Source: an uncultured Eubacteriales bacterium
GTDB lineage: Bacteria > Bacillota > Clostridia > TANB77 > CAG-508
Reading direction: 5' to 3'
Assembly (NCBI GenBank): GCA_902492015.1
Contig: CABUJR010000005.1
Location: forward strand, 62,001-126,000
Length of the DNA: 64,000 nucleotides
In this document: positions 8,346-17,062 of the stretch, one piece after another
How the letters are laid out: each line of letters opens with the position of its first letter
Numbering within the stretch: position 1 is the stretch's first letter
Notes under the pieces: model-generated
What the model was told of the DNA's origin: nothing
Database searches by the model: none
What the model saw: the letters and a program-made list of their open reading frames with translations, nothing else
Program-made: the position numbers and the translations under genes

Positions 8346-8454
8346 CTAATATTACCTTCATATTTTCTTCTATATTTTTCACTTCTCTAAACTCTAAATA
8401 AGAATTAATATCACCTGTTTGCTTAAATGTATTCCAAGCAATATTTTTTAACAT
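8302..8454 (-). CDS. yqzL: YqzL-like small protein upstream of recO
   Basis: This is a 50-residue ORF starting MLKNIAWNTFKQTGDINSYL. It matches the pattern of YqzL (Trp-Xaa-Xaa-Phe ... Thr-Gly-Asp/Asn-Ile ... Tyr-Leu), a small protein of unknown function encoded between era and recO in Bacillus and its relatives. An AAAGGAATG ribosome site lies upstream. The ORF ends 44 bases inside recO in another frame. Identification rests on the motif and the synteny. The last ten residues overlap recO and may be less conserved. Confidence 0.7.
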   Translation of the reverse strand: MLKNIAWNTFKQTGDINSYLEFREVKNIEENMKVILDETNKSKWDNNCRK

Positions 8455-8613
8455 ATCTAAGTCATTCCTTTCTTTTATAAATAATATTTTTCTTTACATT
8501 CTATAATATTATTTATAAATATCTTTTGTAAATTTTAGAAGATTTATACTGGTATTTATTTTAATTTAAATTTATTAACTATATTATCTTTTTCTTGCCA
8601 ATCTTCTTTAACT

Positions 8614-9459
8614 TTAACCCAAACTTTTAAATTTACTTTTGTACCAAGCATTTTCTCTAAATCTTGTCTTGCATACATCGCAATTTTTTTCAAAAGATTT
8701 CCGACCTTTTCCTATTATTATTCCTTTATGGGATTCTCTTATACAATATATTGTTGCATCTATATCATATATTTCTTCACCTTTTGTTGTATTTCTATTT
8801 TTGAAATTTTCTACTTCAATATAAATACCGTGTGGTACTTCATCATTTAAAAATTTTAAGGCTTTTTCTCTAATAATTTCTTCTGTAAGTTGTCTTAATG
8901 TTTGATCTGTATATTCATCATCTGCATAATATTTTGGTCCTTCTGGTAAGATTTTTAAAAGTTCATCAATTATTTTTTCTATTCCATCTTTTTTATATGC
9001 AGATATTGGAATAACAGCTGTAAAATTATATTCATCACTATATAATTTAATTAATTTTAGTAATTTATCTTTTTGAATTAAGTCAATTTTATTAATTATT
9101 AAAATACATGGCTTTTTACTTTCAATTATTTTGTCTAAAATTCTTCTGTCTCCTCTTCCAATATCATCAGAAGTTGCTTCTATTAAAAATAATATAACAT
9201 CAACTTCTGAAAACATTGTAAAAGCTGTATTTACCATAGTTTCTCCAAGTTTTGTCTTTGGTTTATGTATTCCTGGTGTATCTGTTATTATTATTTGATA
9301 ATTTTTATCATTTAATATGGCTTTTATTGCTGTTCTTGTAGTTTGAACTTTATTTGCTGTTATTGCGATTTTTTCTTTTGCAAGTGCATTTAATAAAGTT
9401 GATTTTCCCACATTTGTTCTTCCTACTAATGATACAAAACCTGACTTAAATTTTTCCAT
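8614..9459 (-). CDS. era: GTPase Era, frame broken in the KH domain
   Basis: Era is an essential GTPase that binds 16S rRNA during 30S assembly. The GTPase domain is intact: GRTNVGKS (G1), an effector-region TTRTAIK, DTPG (G3) and NKID (G4). The KH domain begins normally (HKGIIIGKG) and then changes frame: GGT CGG AAA TCT. Skipping the C at 8703 restores GKGG-NLLKKIAMYARQD and then LEKMLGTKVNLKVWVKVKED, with a natural stop at 8556 and a total of 300 residues, the family length. As it stands the frame runs to 8614 through unrelated residues. The ATG at 9459, five bases after GAGGG, is preferred over the one at 9471. The same octamer breaks cpaF in this window. Confidence 0.9.
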   Translation of the reverse strand: MEKFKSGFVSLVGRTNVGKSTLLNALAKEKIAITANKVQTTRTAIKAILNDKNYQIIITDTPGIHKPKTKLGETMVNTAFTMFSEVDVILFLIEATSDDIGRGDRRILDKIIESKKPCILIINKIDLIQKDKLLKLIKLYSDEYNFTAVIPISAYKKDGIEKIIDELLKILPEGPKYYADDEYTDQTLRQLTEEIIREKALKFLNDEVPHGIYIEVENFKNRNTTKGEEIYDIDATIYCIRESHKGIIIGKGRKSFEKNCDVCKTRFRENAWYKSKFKSLG

Positions 9460-9483
9460 TTTCTCCCTCATTTAACTTTATTT

Positions 9484-10569
9484 TTAAATACTTTCTGATA
9501 TTACAACATCTGAATCTATTGGACACACATTTACCCAAGTATTTCCATCATTTACATTTATTTCATTTCCTTGCATATCAACATATTGTGTTTGTTCACT
9601 TCTATCATTTTTTATACATTTAATTTTTATTGCTTTTCCATTTGTAATATAATATCCATCTAAAGAACCAACTGTTACTACATCTTGTCTACCTTTATTT
9701 TCACCATCATTTAAAGTATAGTTTTTAGCAAAAGTAATTATTATATTTTTAGTTGTAATATCTTCTTTTGTTACTTCATCTGTCATTTTTCTATTTTTTG
9801 AATATCTTGTATATCTTTTAGATGTTTCATCATATTTATATTGAACTTTATGACCTGTAGAGTATGGTATTGTGACTGTATTTGCTATCATACTGTCTGC
9901 TTGTTCTAAATTAACCTCTTCTGGTACATAATTTAGAACACTTTCTTTATCTGAAGTTGTTGTCCAACCTTTATCTTTGGCTATTTTTAGTATTGACTCT
10001 GTATTTGTATATGCATTATGTGGAGCTTTTTTATGTGTTACTCTCCAATATAAAGAACTTTCAGTTCTAGCTTTTCCTGTATCATAGATTTGTCCATTAA
10101 CATGATCTATATCATATACTTCAAAATCCCTTTCTGCTTGAGGACTCATTCCCAAATGTGCATATAGAGCATTATTTTCCATTGCATAATCTAAAAAATA
10201 ATGTCTTGCGCTTCTAATTGGCCCAACTTGATCTGCTACAGCACCTTTAAAAAGTGCCATTAATCTAGTTTCTCCACCTTCTACAATTATTTCATAAACC
10301 ATATATGTAGAGTTGATTGAAGCTTGAGGTTGTGCATTTGTATTATTGTCTATCATAAAAGCTATTGGTCTATCTTCTCCGGAAAAGATTTTTATTTCTG
10401 GTTCTTCTGGTTCTTGAACTATTTCTTCTTGAGCTATAACTTTTTCTTGAGTTTCATGTTTTTCTTCAGTTACTTCTTTTTTAGAAAAATTTCTTACAAT
10501 TAATATTGCTCCTAAAATTAAGGCTACAACTACTAAAATTACTATTGCCACTTTTACTTCTTTTTTCAT
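9484..10569 (-). CDS. DUF3048 (YerB-like) exported protein
   Basis: This 361-residue protein has an N-terminal membrane anchor (residues 7-26), a Glu-rich linker, and a two-part DUF3048 domain. Recognisable segments are RPIAFMIDNNTNAQPQASI, VEGGETRLMALFKG, VGPIRSARHYFLDYA and, near the C-terminus, NIIITFAKNY and GNTWVNVCPIDSDVVI. Bacillus YerB is a lipoprotein of this family. Here there is no lipobox Cys, so a transmembrane anchor is likely. The biochemical role of the family is not settled. It is translated together with dgkA upstream and era downstream. Confidence 0.85.
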   Translation of the reverse strand: MKKEVKVAIVILVVVALILGAILIVRNFSKKEVTEEKHETQEKVIAQEEIVQEPEEPEIKIFSGEDRPIAFMIDNNTNAQPQASINSTYMVYEIIVEGGETRLMALFKGAVADQVGPIRSARHYFLDYAMENNALYAHLGMSPQAERDFEVYDIDHVNGQIYDTGKARTESSLYWRVTHKKAPHNAYTNTESILKIAKDKGWTTTSDKESVLNYVPEEVNLEQADSMIANTVTIPYSTGHKVQYKYDETSKRYTRYSKNRKMTDEVTKEDITTKNIIITFAKNYTLNDGENKGRQDVVTVGSLDGYYITNGKAIKIKCIKNDRSEQTQYVDMQGNEINVNDGNTWVNVCPIDSDVVISESI

Positions 10570-10590
10570 ATTAAATCTCCTTAGTATATA

Positions 10591-10974
10591 TTATATTAAA
10601 TTTAAAATTTTTAATATCTTGGGTAAATAAATTAAAACTCCAACAATTACTGATATTAGTGCCATTAACAAAGCTGTTCCTGCTGCAACATCTTTTGCTA
10701 TTTTAGCTTTCTCATTATATTCTTCTGTATACATATCAACAACAGTTTCTGTAATACTATTAATAAACTCTGCTAAAAATACTAATGCTATCACTATAAA
10801 AATTATTGCAAATTCTAAAAAACTGATTCTTAAAATAATTCCTATCAAAATAGCAATTATTGAAAAAACAACTTGTATCTTATAATTTCTCTCATTTTTA
10901 AAAACATATTTTATTCCATTTATTGCATTTTTAAAAGCTTCTATTAGATTTTTATTTCTCCATTTTTTTGCCAT
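10591..10974 (-). CDS. dgkA: Diacylglycerol/undecaprenol kinase family protein
   Basis: This 127-residue integral membrane protein has three predicted helices and the family active-site segments: a FKNAINGIKYVFKNERNYKIQ start, AEFINSITETVVD (catalytic Glu and Asn) and KIAKDVAAGTALL. In Gram-positive bacteria these enzymes mostly phosphorylate undecaprenol to recycle the lipid carrier for wall synthesis. The gene sits between ybeY and the DUF3048 gene, the standard position in Firmicutes. Confidence 0.92.
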   Translation of the reverse strand: MAKKWRNKNLIEAFKNAINGIKYVFKNERNYKIQVVFSIIAILIGIILRISFLEFAIIFIVIALVFLAEFINSITETVVDMYTEEYNEKAKIAKDVAAGTALLMALISVIVGVLIYLPKILKILNLI

Positions 10975-11007
10975 ATAATAATACCTTTCTTTTTGATATC
11001 ATTAATA

Positions 11008-11478
11008 TTATCTATAAATTTTTAATTCATTTAATACTTTTTCTTCTTTTTCTCTCATTATAATTTTGTCTTTTTCCTCTATATGATCTTCTCCCATTAA
11101 ATGATAAAAACCATGCACTACCATATATGAAAGTTCTCTTTCAAAACTGTGTCCATATTCAATAGCTTGTTCTTTTACCCTTTCTATTGAAATTACTATA
11201 TCACCTAAAGTTTCTTCATATTCTAAATTTTTAAGACTAGGAATTTCTGATTTTTCAAACATTGGAAAAGAAAGCACATCAGTTTCTTTATCTATATTCC
11301 TATATTCTTTATTTAATTTTCTAATATTTTCTGGATTAGTTAAAGTTATACTTATATAAACTTTAAAATCTTGCATATTTTCTATAGCAAAACATTTTTC
11401 CAAGACTTTTTTTATTACTTCTTCATATTCTTTATTTTCTTCTAAATCTAAATATTCTATTTCTACAACCTTGTCCAT
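11008..11478 (-). CDS. ybeY: Endoribonuclease/rRNA maturation factor YbeY
   Basis: This 156-residue protein ends with the YbeY metal site MVVHGFYHLMGEDH, in which three His coordinate zinc. Upstream are a TLTNPENIRKLNKEYRNIDK segment and TDVLSFPMFE, also family hallmarks. YbeY takes part in 16S rRNA 3'-end processing and ribosome quality control. An in-frame ATG ten codons further upstream lacks a ribosome site, while AGAGGT precedes the ATG at 11478. It is followed by dgkA 33 bp downstream. Confidence 0.94.
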   Translation of the reverse strand: MDKVVEIEYLDLEENKEYEEVIKKVLEKCFAIENMQDFKVYISITLTNPENIRKLNKEYRNIDKETDVLSFPMFEKSEIPSLKNLEYEETLGDIVISIERVKEQAIEYGHSFERELSYMVVHGFYHLMGEDHIEEKDKIIMREKEEKVLNELKIYR

Positions 11479-11544
11479 ATATTTACCTCTATTTATAAAA
11501 TAAGGCAAGAATATTCTTTTAAACTTATCCTTGCCAAATCAATT

Positions 11545-12726
11545 TTATAATTTTGTAAAATGACCTTTTATGTTTTTATTAATTCCATTTATTTTTTTCA
11601 TAACACCTAAGTCAACTAATTTATTTTTATAAAATTTTCTAACTTCAGCATATTTTTCATATTCATCTTGAGTGTCATATAGTTCTCTTTTTAAAGATAA
11701 AATTTCTTTTTCTTTTGAAGAATTTGTTTTACTATATGCATCCCAGAATTTTTTATAATCATCTCTTTCTGATGGTTTATCCCAATATACTTTTGTTGAT
11801 AATAATTTTACATTATAAGCTTCTATTAATTCTAAAAGCATTTTATAAGTAGCTTCTCTTTTTTCTTTAACTTTTGAATTTACAATAAGATTTCTTGTAT
11901 CTTTTAATAATTTTTTATAACATTGTTCTGCTGCAACAAGTGGCAAACTATGAGTAAATAATACTCTACTTAAACCTAATAAAATCATATTTTTCTCTAG
12001 AAAATCTCTTTCATCTAATTTTCCAACACTGAATTTTTCATATTCTTCATATTCTTCTATGATTTTACTATATTTTTCTGTTCCATCAATTTTTATTTTT
12101 ATAGGTAATATATTTTTAATATAATCTTCTAATGTTTCAAAAATCTTTTTATAAACTTCTATTTGATTTGTAACTTTAGCCTTTAACCCATCTGCCAATT
12201 TTACAGAATAATTTTTCAATATTCCTTTATATATTCCATCAATTTTTTCTATATAAATAGGTGTATATTTGCTCAAGATTTTATCTTTTTTAGTTGCAAC
12301 TAAACTTTCATAATCTAAGTCTAGTAAAAATTTTTGTTTCCTATATTTATACTCTAAATATTCATTATCTTTTAAATGAACTACTGTATAATAATTTGAT
12401 AAAGCATTTTTTTCAAAATCAGATGCTGTATTATTTTTAACCTTTTTATAAATCGAATCCATTATGTGTTTATCTATTGCTTCTAAATATAAAGTATAAC
12501 TTTCTTCATATCTGTTTTGATATTGTTCTTTTTTCGAAATATCATTGTTTTTTTCTGCAATTTTTAATTGTTCATAAGATTTTACTGCTGAACTTCTTTT
12601 TATATTTATCATAATACCATTAATACCAATTTTAGTAGGTATTAATAATCTAGTTAAAGTACTAGACACCTTATTAAAAAATGTTGTCTCATTTGAAAGA
12701 ACTTTTAAACTTCTCTCTTCCACCAC
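11545..12726 (-). CDS. Unknown 393-residue helical protein in the phoH/yqfF position
   Basis: No family was recognised. The protein is mostly charged helix with no clear signal peptide or strong membrane segment, apart from a mildly hydrophobic stretch around residues 20-45 (TRLLIPTKIGINGIMI). It starts with GTG eight bases after a GGGGGG ribosome site. In Bacillus-type chromosomes phoH and yqfF (pgpH) lie between yqfD and ybeY. Here this gene replaces both, 17 bp after yqfD. The context suggests a sporulation or envelope role, but nothing in the sequence shows it. It could be specific to this lineage. Confidence 0.75.
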   Translation of the reverse strand: MVEERSLKVLSNETTFFNKVSSTLTRLLIPTKIGINGIMINIKRSSAVKSYEQLKIAEKNNDISKKEQYQNRYEESYTLYLEAIDKHIMDSIYKKVKNNTASDFEKNALSNYYTVVHLKDNEYLEYKYRKQKFLLDLDYESLVATKKDKILSKYTPIYIEKIDGIYKGILKNYSVKLADGLKAKVTNQIEVYKKIFETLEDYIKNILPIKIKIDGTEKYSKIIEEYEEYEKFSVGKLDERDFLEKNMILLGLSRVLFTHSLPLVAAEQCYKKLLKDTRNLIVNSKVKEKREATYKMLLELIEAYNVKLLSTKVYWDKPSERDDYKKFWDAYSKTNSSKEKEILSLKRELYDTQDEYEKYAEVRKFYKNKLVDLGVMKKINGINKNIKGHFTKL

Positions 12727-12743
12727 TTTTACATCCCCCCATA

Positions 12744-13928
12744 TTAATTTGCTTTTGTACTAATTTTTTCTTGGACTTCATATATTATTTTTACTTTTAG
12801 TCCATCTTCTTCTTTTTGTATTTCTACATCTCTTTTTTTGTTTTTCTCATCGTAATTTGAGAGTTTATATTCTTTTTCTAATTCTTCCTCTAGTTCTTTT
12901 ATTATCTTGTCTTTTAATTCTTCCTCTGAATAAGTTTTTTGCACTAATTTAGTTTCTATATTTGTAATTTTTTTTATTTCTATCGGAATATAAAAATTAG
13001 AAAATAATTTTATTTTTTTACTTGCACTTATTGTATCATAATTTTCAAAATTTGAAACCCTTTTATATAAATTTATTTTAAAATTATTTATACAAATTTC
13101 GTTTTTTTGTTCTTCGTTTCCTGTTTTTACTTTTTCATTTTGCACAAAACTTTCTTTTTTCTCTTTTTCAAAATAAAAATTTCCATAAACATCAGCCTCT
13201 GCGTGTACTAATCTTGGCTCACTTATCTCACTTTCCATTATCCCTTCTACTAATAAATCTCCTACTTTTACTTCATCTCCAATATTTACTCTTGCTGTAC
13301 CATTTTGTACTACTATTTTAGATATTATTGCATCTTTTGTTGATACAATATTACAAACCTCGTTTTTATCTATTATTTCTGGAACCTCAACACCTTCTTT
13401 TACTGTAATTATTACATTTGTCCCTTTTATTGTAATTCCTACCCAAGATAAATCATCTCTTTTTAATCTTATATCATTACTTATTTTTTCTATATTTATA
13501 TTTGATTTTAATTTTCCTATATCTATCCCATATTCTTTTGCTAAAGAAATAATTTCTTCTTTTGGTATATTTTCATTTCCGATAACTTCTATATTCCATA
13601 TAAATTTTGTTAATGTAAAAATAAAAATTGCAATTACTAAAATAGCAACTGCAAATACTTTTCTTTTTCTATATTTATTTATTACAAAAGGAAGCCCTGA
13701 TTTTTTCTCTATTTTTATTTTACATTTTGTTTTCTTTGCAATATGTCTAATTTCTTTAAAATCAGATTTTAAAATTTTCACTTTTAAATATGTATTGTTT
13801 TCTCTTTTTATATCTTGAAGAAATATTTTTTTGCTCATACAAATATTAATAAAACGTTCTATAAAAAATCCTTCTACTACTAAAGTAACATATCCAGAAA
13901 AAAACATATAAATCATTCTAATTAGCAT
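12744..13928 (-). CDS. yqfD: Sporulation protein YqfD
   Basis: This 394-residue protein matches YqfD/SpoIV-associated proteins. It has a hydrophobic N-terminus (IYMFFSGYVTLVVEGFFIER), a cytoplasmic segment, a membrane helix at about residues 90-110 (FAVAILVIAIFIFTLTKFIW) and an extracytoplasmic region with NIEVIGNENIPKEEI and GLDIG-like turns. It also contains DLSWVGITIKGTNVIITVKE and VNIGDEVKVGDLLV. YqfD is a mother-cell (sigma-E) sporulation membrane protein of unknown biochemical role that pairs with YqfC. The gene lies 12 bp after yqfC. Confidence 0.92.
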   Translation of the reverse strand: MLIRMIYMFFSGYVTLVVEGFFIERFINICMSKKIFLQDIKRENNTYLKVKILKSDFKEIRHIAKKTKCKIKIEKKSGLPFVINKYRKRKVFAVAILVIAIFIFTLTKFIWNIEVIGNENIPKEEIISLAKEYGIDIGKLKSNINIEKISNDIRLKRDDLSWVGITIKGTNVIITVKEGVEVPEIIDKNEVCNIVSTKDAIISKIVVQNGTARVNIGDEVKVGDLLVEGIMESEISEPRLVHAEADVYGNFYFEKEKKESFVQNEKVKTGNEEQKNEICINNFKINLYKRVSNFENYDTISASKKIKLFSNFYIPIEIKKITNIETKLVQKTYSEEELKDKIIKELEEELEKEYKLSNYDEKNKKRDVEIQKEEDGLKVKIIYEVQEKISTKAN

Positions 13929-13940
13929 TTTTGTTTCTCC

Positions 13941-14216
13941 TTAATTTACTTTTTTATTTTCAAAATCTATATTTTCTATTTTTCCACTTACTAAAATATC
14001 ATCATCTGTCATTTGATTTAATTTTAAATTAAAACCATTTATATTTATATTTCCTATTTCTGTACTTATTCGTGCAAAAAAATCTTCATATTCTAGTATC
14101 CCTTTAAAATTTTCTATTAAAATCTCATCAAAACCAGTTATAGTAATCTTTGGAACATTACTAATAACTTCTCTTGGTATTTCTAAAAATTTACTTACTT
14201 TACTATAATCTCTCAT
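13941..14216 (-). CDS. yqfC: Sporulation protein YqfC
   Basis: This 91-residue protein matches YqfC: EIPREVISNVPKITITGF, then ILIENFKGILEYEDFFARI, and a C-terminal DDILVSGKIENIDF. It is encoded with yqfD in most endospore-formers and is made in the mother cell early in sporulation. Its molecular role is unknown. The ribosome site AGAGAGG at 14227-14233 lies inside the 3' arm of the upstream terminator-like hairpin, ten bases from the ATG. RNA folding could therefore limit its translation. Confidence 0.93.
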   Translation of the reverse strand: MRDYSKVSKFLEIPREVISNVPKITITGFDEILIENFKGILEYEDFFARISTEIGNININGFNLKLNQMTDDDILVSGKIENIDFENKKVN

Positions 14217-14223
14217 AAAACAA

Positions 14224-14265
14224 AAACCTCTCTTTTTAGATATATATTCTAAACAAGAAAGGTTT
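14224..14265 (-). terminator. Terminator-like hairpin that covers the yqfC ribosome site
   Basis: Arms AAACCTTTCTT-TTTAGA and TCTAAA-AGAGAGGTTT pair around a short loop and are followed by TTTTTGTTTT on the minus strand. It lies between the DUF4116 gene and yqfC. Its 3' arm contains the AGAGAGG that yqfC needs for translation. Confidence 0.65.
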
Positions 14266-14284
14266 ATTCTTAAATTTTATTAAA

Positions 14285-14812
14285 TTATTCTAATAATTTT
14301 TTTATTTCTTCATCTTCTCTAAATTCTGGAGAAATAAAATCTAATACTTTTCCTTTTCCTTTGGAAACTGCTGCTACAACAATATCTTTATCATGTCTTA
14401 ATCTATAACTTGCATATTTTAAAATTATAGGTTTATTAGTTACAGCAGAAAGTACTACATCTTTATCATCTCTTAGAGCTTCACTTGCAAAATATAAAAC
14501 TTGACCATCATTTTGTGAAGCAGTTAAAATCACATCTTTATCTCCTTTAAGTCTCTCACTTGCATAACAGCAGGTCCACCCGGCCTTACTAACAGCTTTT
14601 AAAATAACTTCTTTATCATCTTTTAATCTATTACTTGCAAATTCCAGTGCTCCACCATCTGCCTCTAAAGCACTCATAACCACATCTTTATCATCACGAA
14701 TTTCTTCGTTTGCCCATTCAATTAAATTTGGTATTTCTTTTACTTTATTAAGGAAAAATTCTCTATCATTTGTTTTTTCTTTTGCTTCTATTACTTCAGG
14801 ACTATCTGCCAT
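14285..14812 (-). CDS. DUF4116 repeat protein
   Basis: This protein of about 175 residues contains at least four copies of a roughly 25-residue helical repeat with the core (L)DDKDV(V/I)L-A(V/A). Examples are LKDDKEVILKAVSKAG, LKGDKDVILTASQNDG, LRDDKDVVLSAVTNKP and LRHDKDIVVAAVSKGK. This is the DUF4116 pattern, known from many bacteria and eukaryotes without an assigned function. There is no signal peptide or membrane segment. GGAGG precedes the ATG at 14812, so the ATG five codons earlier is rejected. It lies about 16 bp after the signal peptidase gene and is probably cotranscribed. Confidence 0.8.
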   Translation of the reverse strand: MADSPEVIEAKEKTNDREFFLNKVKEIPNLIEWANEEIRDDKDVVMSALEADGGALEFASNRLKDDKEVILKAVSKAGWTCCYASERLKGDKDVILTASQNDGQVLYFASEALRDDKDVVLSAVTNKPIILKYASYRLRHDKDIVVAAVSKGKGKVLDFISPEFREDEEIKKLLE

Positions 14813-14827
14813 TTTAAATTCCTCCAT

Positions 14828-15439
14828 TTAAAAATAAAAATTAGATTTTTTCTCATATTTTTCTCTGATTTTTTTTCTTTCCAATTTTCTCTTTTTTACT
14901 CTCAAATCATAAATTGTTAATAGTATTAGAATTATCATACAACTTGCAAAGAAATATTTGTTTTTAAAAAGTGCAAACATATTTCCAAGATTTGGCATTA
15001 CATATATAACTTTTCCTATTATATCTTCATATCTTACCACTTCTTCATCCACAGTTTCATTATTGTCACCTTTAGTAATATATGAATTTTGTAAATCAGA
15101 TAAAACTATTTTTTCTATTCTATGTGTAATAATCTCTCCATTATCTTTTTTAAAAGTAATTATATTTCCTTCTCTGAATTCATCATTAGAATATCCTTTT
15201 TTTACTACTACTATATCATTTACTTTGATTCTTGGACTCATACTTTCTGACACAACAGAATATAAGCTTATATTAAAAAAACTAGGATTTTCTTTAGAAT
15301 CTCCTAGTTCCCCAAACATCAAAAACAAACTAAATAATATAGCTGGAATTAATATAATATATAAGATAATATTTAAAATTTTTTTGATTTTCTGATTTCT
15401 TCTTATCCTTTTAGATATAACATCAGATTCATATCTCAT
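14828..15439 (-). CDS. SipW/ER-type signal peptidase I
   Basis: This 203-residue membrane protease has an N-terminal helix (residues 22-45), the catalytic Ser motif SVVSESMSPRIKVNDIVVV, the His motif GEIITHRIEKI that replaces the Lys of classical SipS, and the Asp/Asn motif YITKGDNNETVDEEVV. A second helix near the C-terminus (FASCMIILILLTIYDL) and a basic tail follow. The Ser-His dyad defines the ER/archaeal/SipW group, which in Firmicutes processes TasA/CalY-like proteins. It lies 15 bp after the unknown 535-residue protein. Its substrates are not in its own operon and may be the exported proteins further right. Confidence 0.88.
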   Translation of the reverse strand: MRYESDVISKRIRRNQKIKKILNIILYIILIPAILFSLFLMFGELGDSKENPSFFNISLYSVVSESMSPRIKVNDIVVVKKGYSNDEFREGNIITFKKDNGEIITHRIEKIVLSDLQNSYITKGDNNETVDEEVVRYEDIIGKVIYVMPNLGNMFALFKNKYFFASCMIILILLTIYDLRVKKRKLERKKIREKYEKKSNFYF

Positions 15440-15454
15440 ATTCTATTTTCCTCA

Positions 15455-17062
15455 CTATTTTTTATTTATCATTGGTTTTACTTTTTCAACAAATTCAATA
15501 TCTTCAATATTTAAGTCACTTTTTTGAATATTATGAAAATCAACGATTTTTTCAACGTCCTCGATTAAAGTATCTAAATTTTCTTCTAGGTCTTCTTTTT
15601 CTAAATTAATATTTAATATCTTATATCTGTTTGAAATAATTGATGTAATTTCTGGTTCTTCTGCAAGTTTAATATTATTTAACATAACCTTATAAGGTTG
15701 ATTTATAAAATCAACTAATTCTTGAAGTTCATCTGCAATATCTATATCATCATCTTCATAATGATTTTTTACAAGTTTATAAGCATAAGTATAGAAAGAT
15801 ATTGCTATTTTAAACATATATTTAATTGTACAATTATCATCTACAAATTCTGCTATCCTTGTATTTACTAATTGCTCATCTAGCTGTTCATATAATTTCT
15901 TTATTTCCTTTATTTTATTATTTGAAATAACTGGAAATTCATAAATTTTTCTTTCCATTTTCTTTTTCAAAAATACAAATAAAGGATTTTTACTTAATCT
16001 AATTAATCTTTTATTTTTTCTATTTTCTTTTATAAGTTCTTGTTCTTTTTTTCTAAGCTCTTTATTTGTATTTTCATAAAGATTTTTAAAACTATCTTTA
16101 TTTTTATATTTATTTTTTAAATCATCAATAATATATTTATATCTTACATATACATTATATTCTACAAGTGTATTAAGCAGCTTTCCAAAATTATTATCCA
16201 TTTCTTCTTGCTGTTTTTCATTTGCTTCATAATAATTTTTAGAAGATAATCTATCATATAAAACTGTCATTTCTTTATTGTTAAAATCTTTTATTTTCCA
16301 CTCTCCAGAAGTGAATTTTTGCATAACTGCTTTTCCATCAATTCTTTTTATTTTGATTAATTCTTTATTAAGTTCAAAAAATCTTTTTACTAATCCATTT
16401 TTGTCTAAACCTTTATTTGCTAGAATTATATCATTTCTTTCTTTTAATTCTTTTTCAAATTTTTTAGAATTTATATAATATAAATATCTCATATTTAATT
16501 CTATATGAGTAACAATATCTGGACACTTCCAATAAACAGTTTCAAAAGTTTTCTTTAAAGTTTCTGAAGTTATATCTCCATTTTCAAACTCATTAAAAAA
16601 AGCTCTCATATATTCATTTGTAGGTTGACTATAATGAAAATCTTCAGAAGTAAGTTCTATTCCATAATCTTTAAATTTCTCTATAAATAATTTTATATTT
16701 TGATTTACTAAATTTAAATCTCCTTCAAAAAAACAGCTTAAACTATGTGTAATTTTATCAAATTCTAATTTTTCAAAAGGAGTATTTAATTCATTAAATA
16801 ATTCTATATCTTTTATATCTTCAATACTATCTGTTAGTTCAGCTATTTTGGGATTTTCTTCTATTGAAGTTAATCTTTCATATCTACTACAAATTTCTTC
16901 CCATATTACTTTTTTTATTTGTTCTGCCTTTTCTTCTAATTCTTGAACTTTTTCGATATATTTACTTCTATTTTTCTTGTTATTTACTGGCAAAACACTT
17001 AAAACTTCTTTATTACTTAAAACATATTTTTCAAACTCTTCTAATATATCTACTTCGTTCAT
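15455..17062 (-). CDS. Unknown 535-residue cytoplasmic protein upstream of a signal peptidase
   Basis: No family was recognised. The protein is highly charged and predicted mostly helical, with coiled-coil-like stretches (LEEKAEQIKKVIWEE; ELRKKEQELIKENRKNKRLI) and no signal peptide. A short basic-hydrophobic patch, SKNPLFVFLKKKMERKIYEF, lies about two thirds of the way along. The start codon overlaps the stop of the preceding 40-residue ORF (TAATG), so the two are coupled. The SipW-type signal peptidase follows 15 bp later. The context suggests a regulatory or structural partner of that export module, but this is inference only. Confidence 0.75.
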   Translation of the reverse strand: MNEVDILEEFEKYVLSNKEVLSVLPVNNKKNRSKYIEKVQELEEKAEQIKKVIWEEICSRYERLTSIEENPKIAELTDSIEDIKDIELFNELNTPFEKLEFDKITHSLSCFFEGDLNLVNQNIKLFIEKFKDYGIELTSEDFHYSQPTNEYMRAFFNEFENGDITSETLKKTFETVYWKCPDIVTHIELNMRYLYYINSKKFEKELKERNDIILANKGLDKNGLVKRFFELNKELIKIKRIDGKAVMQKFTSGEWKIKDFNNKEMTVLYDRLSSKNYYEANEKQQEEMDNNFGKLLNTLVEYNVYVRYKYIIDDLKNKYKNKDSFKNLYENTNKELRKKEQELIKENRKNKRLIRLSKNPLFVFLKKKMERKIYEFPVISNNKIKEIKKLYEQLDEQLVNTRIAEFVDDNCTIKYMFKIAISFYTYAYKLVKNHYEDDDIDIADELQELVDFINQPYKVMLNNIKLAEEPEITSIISNRYKILNINLEKEDLEENLDTLIEDVEKIVDFHNIQKSDLNIEDIEFVEKVKPMINKK

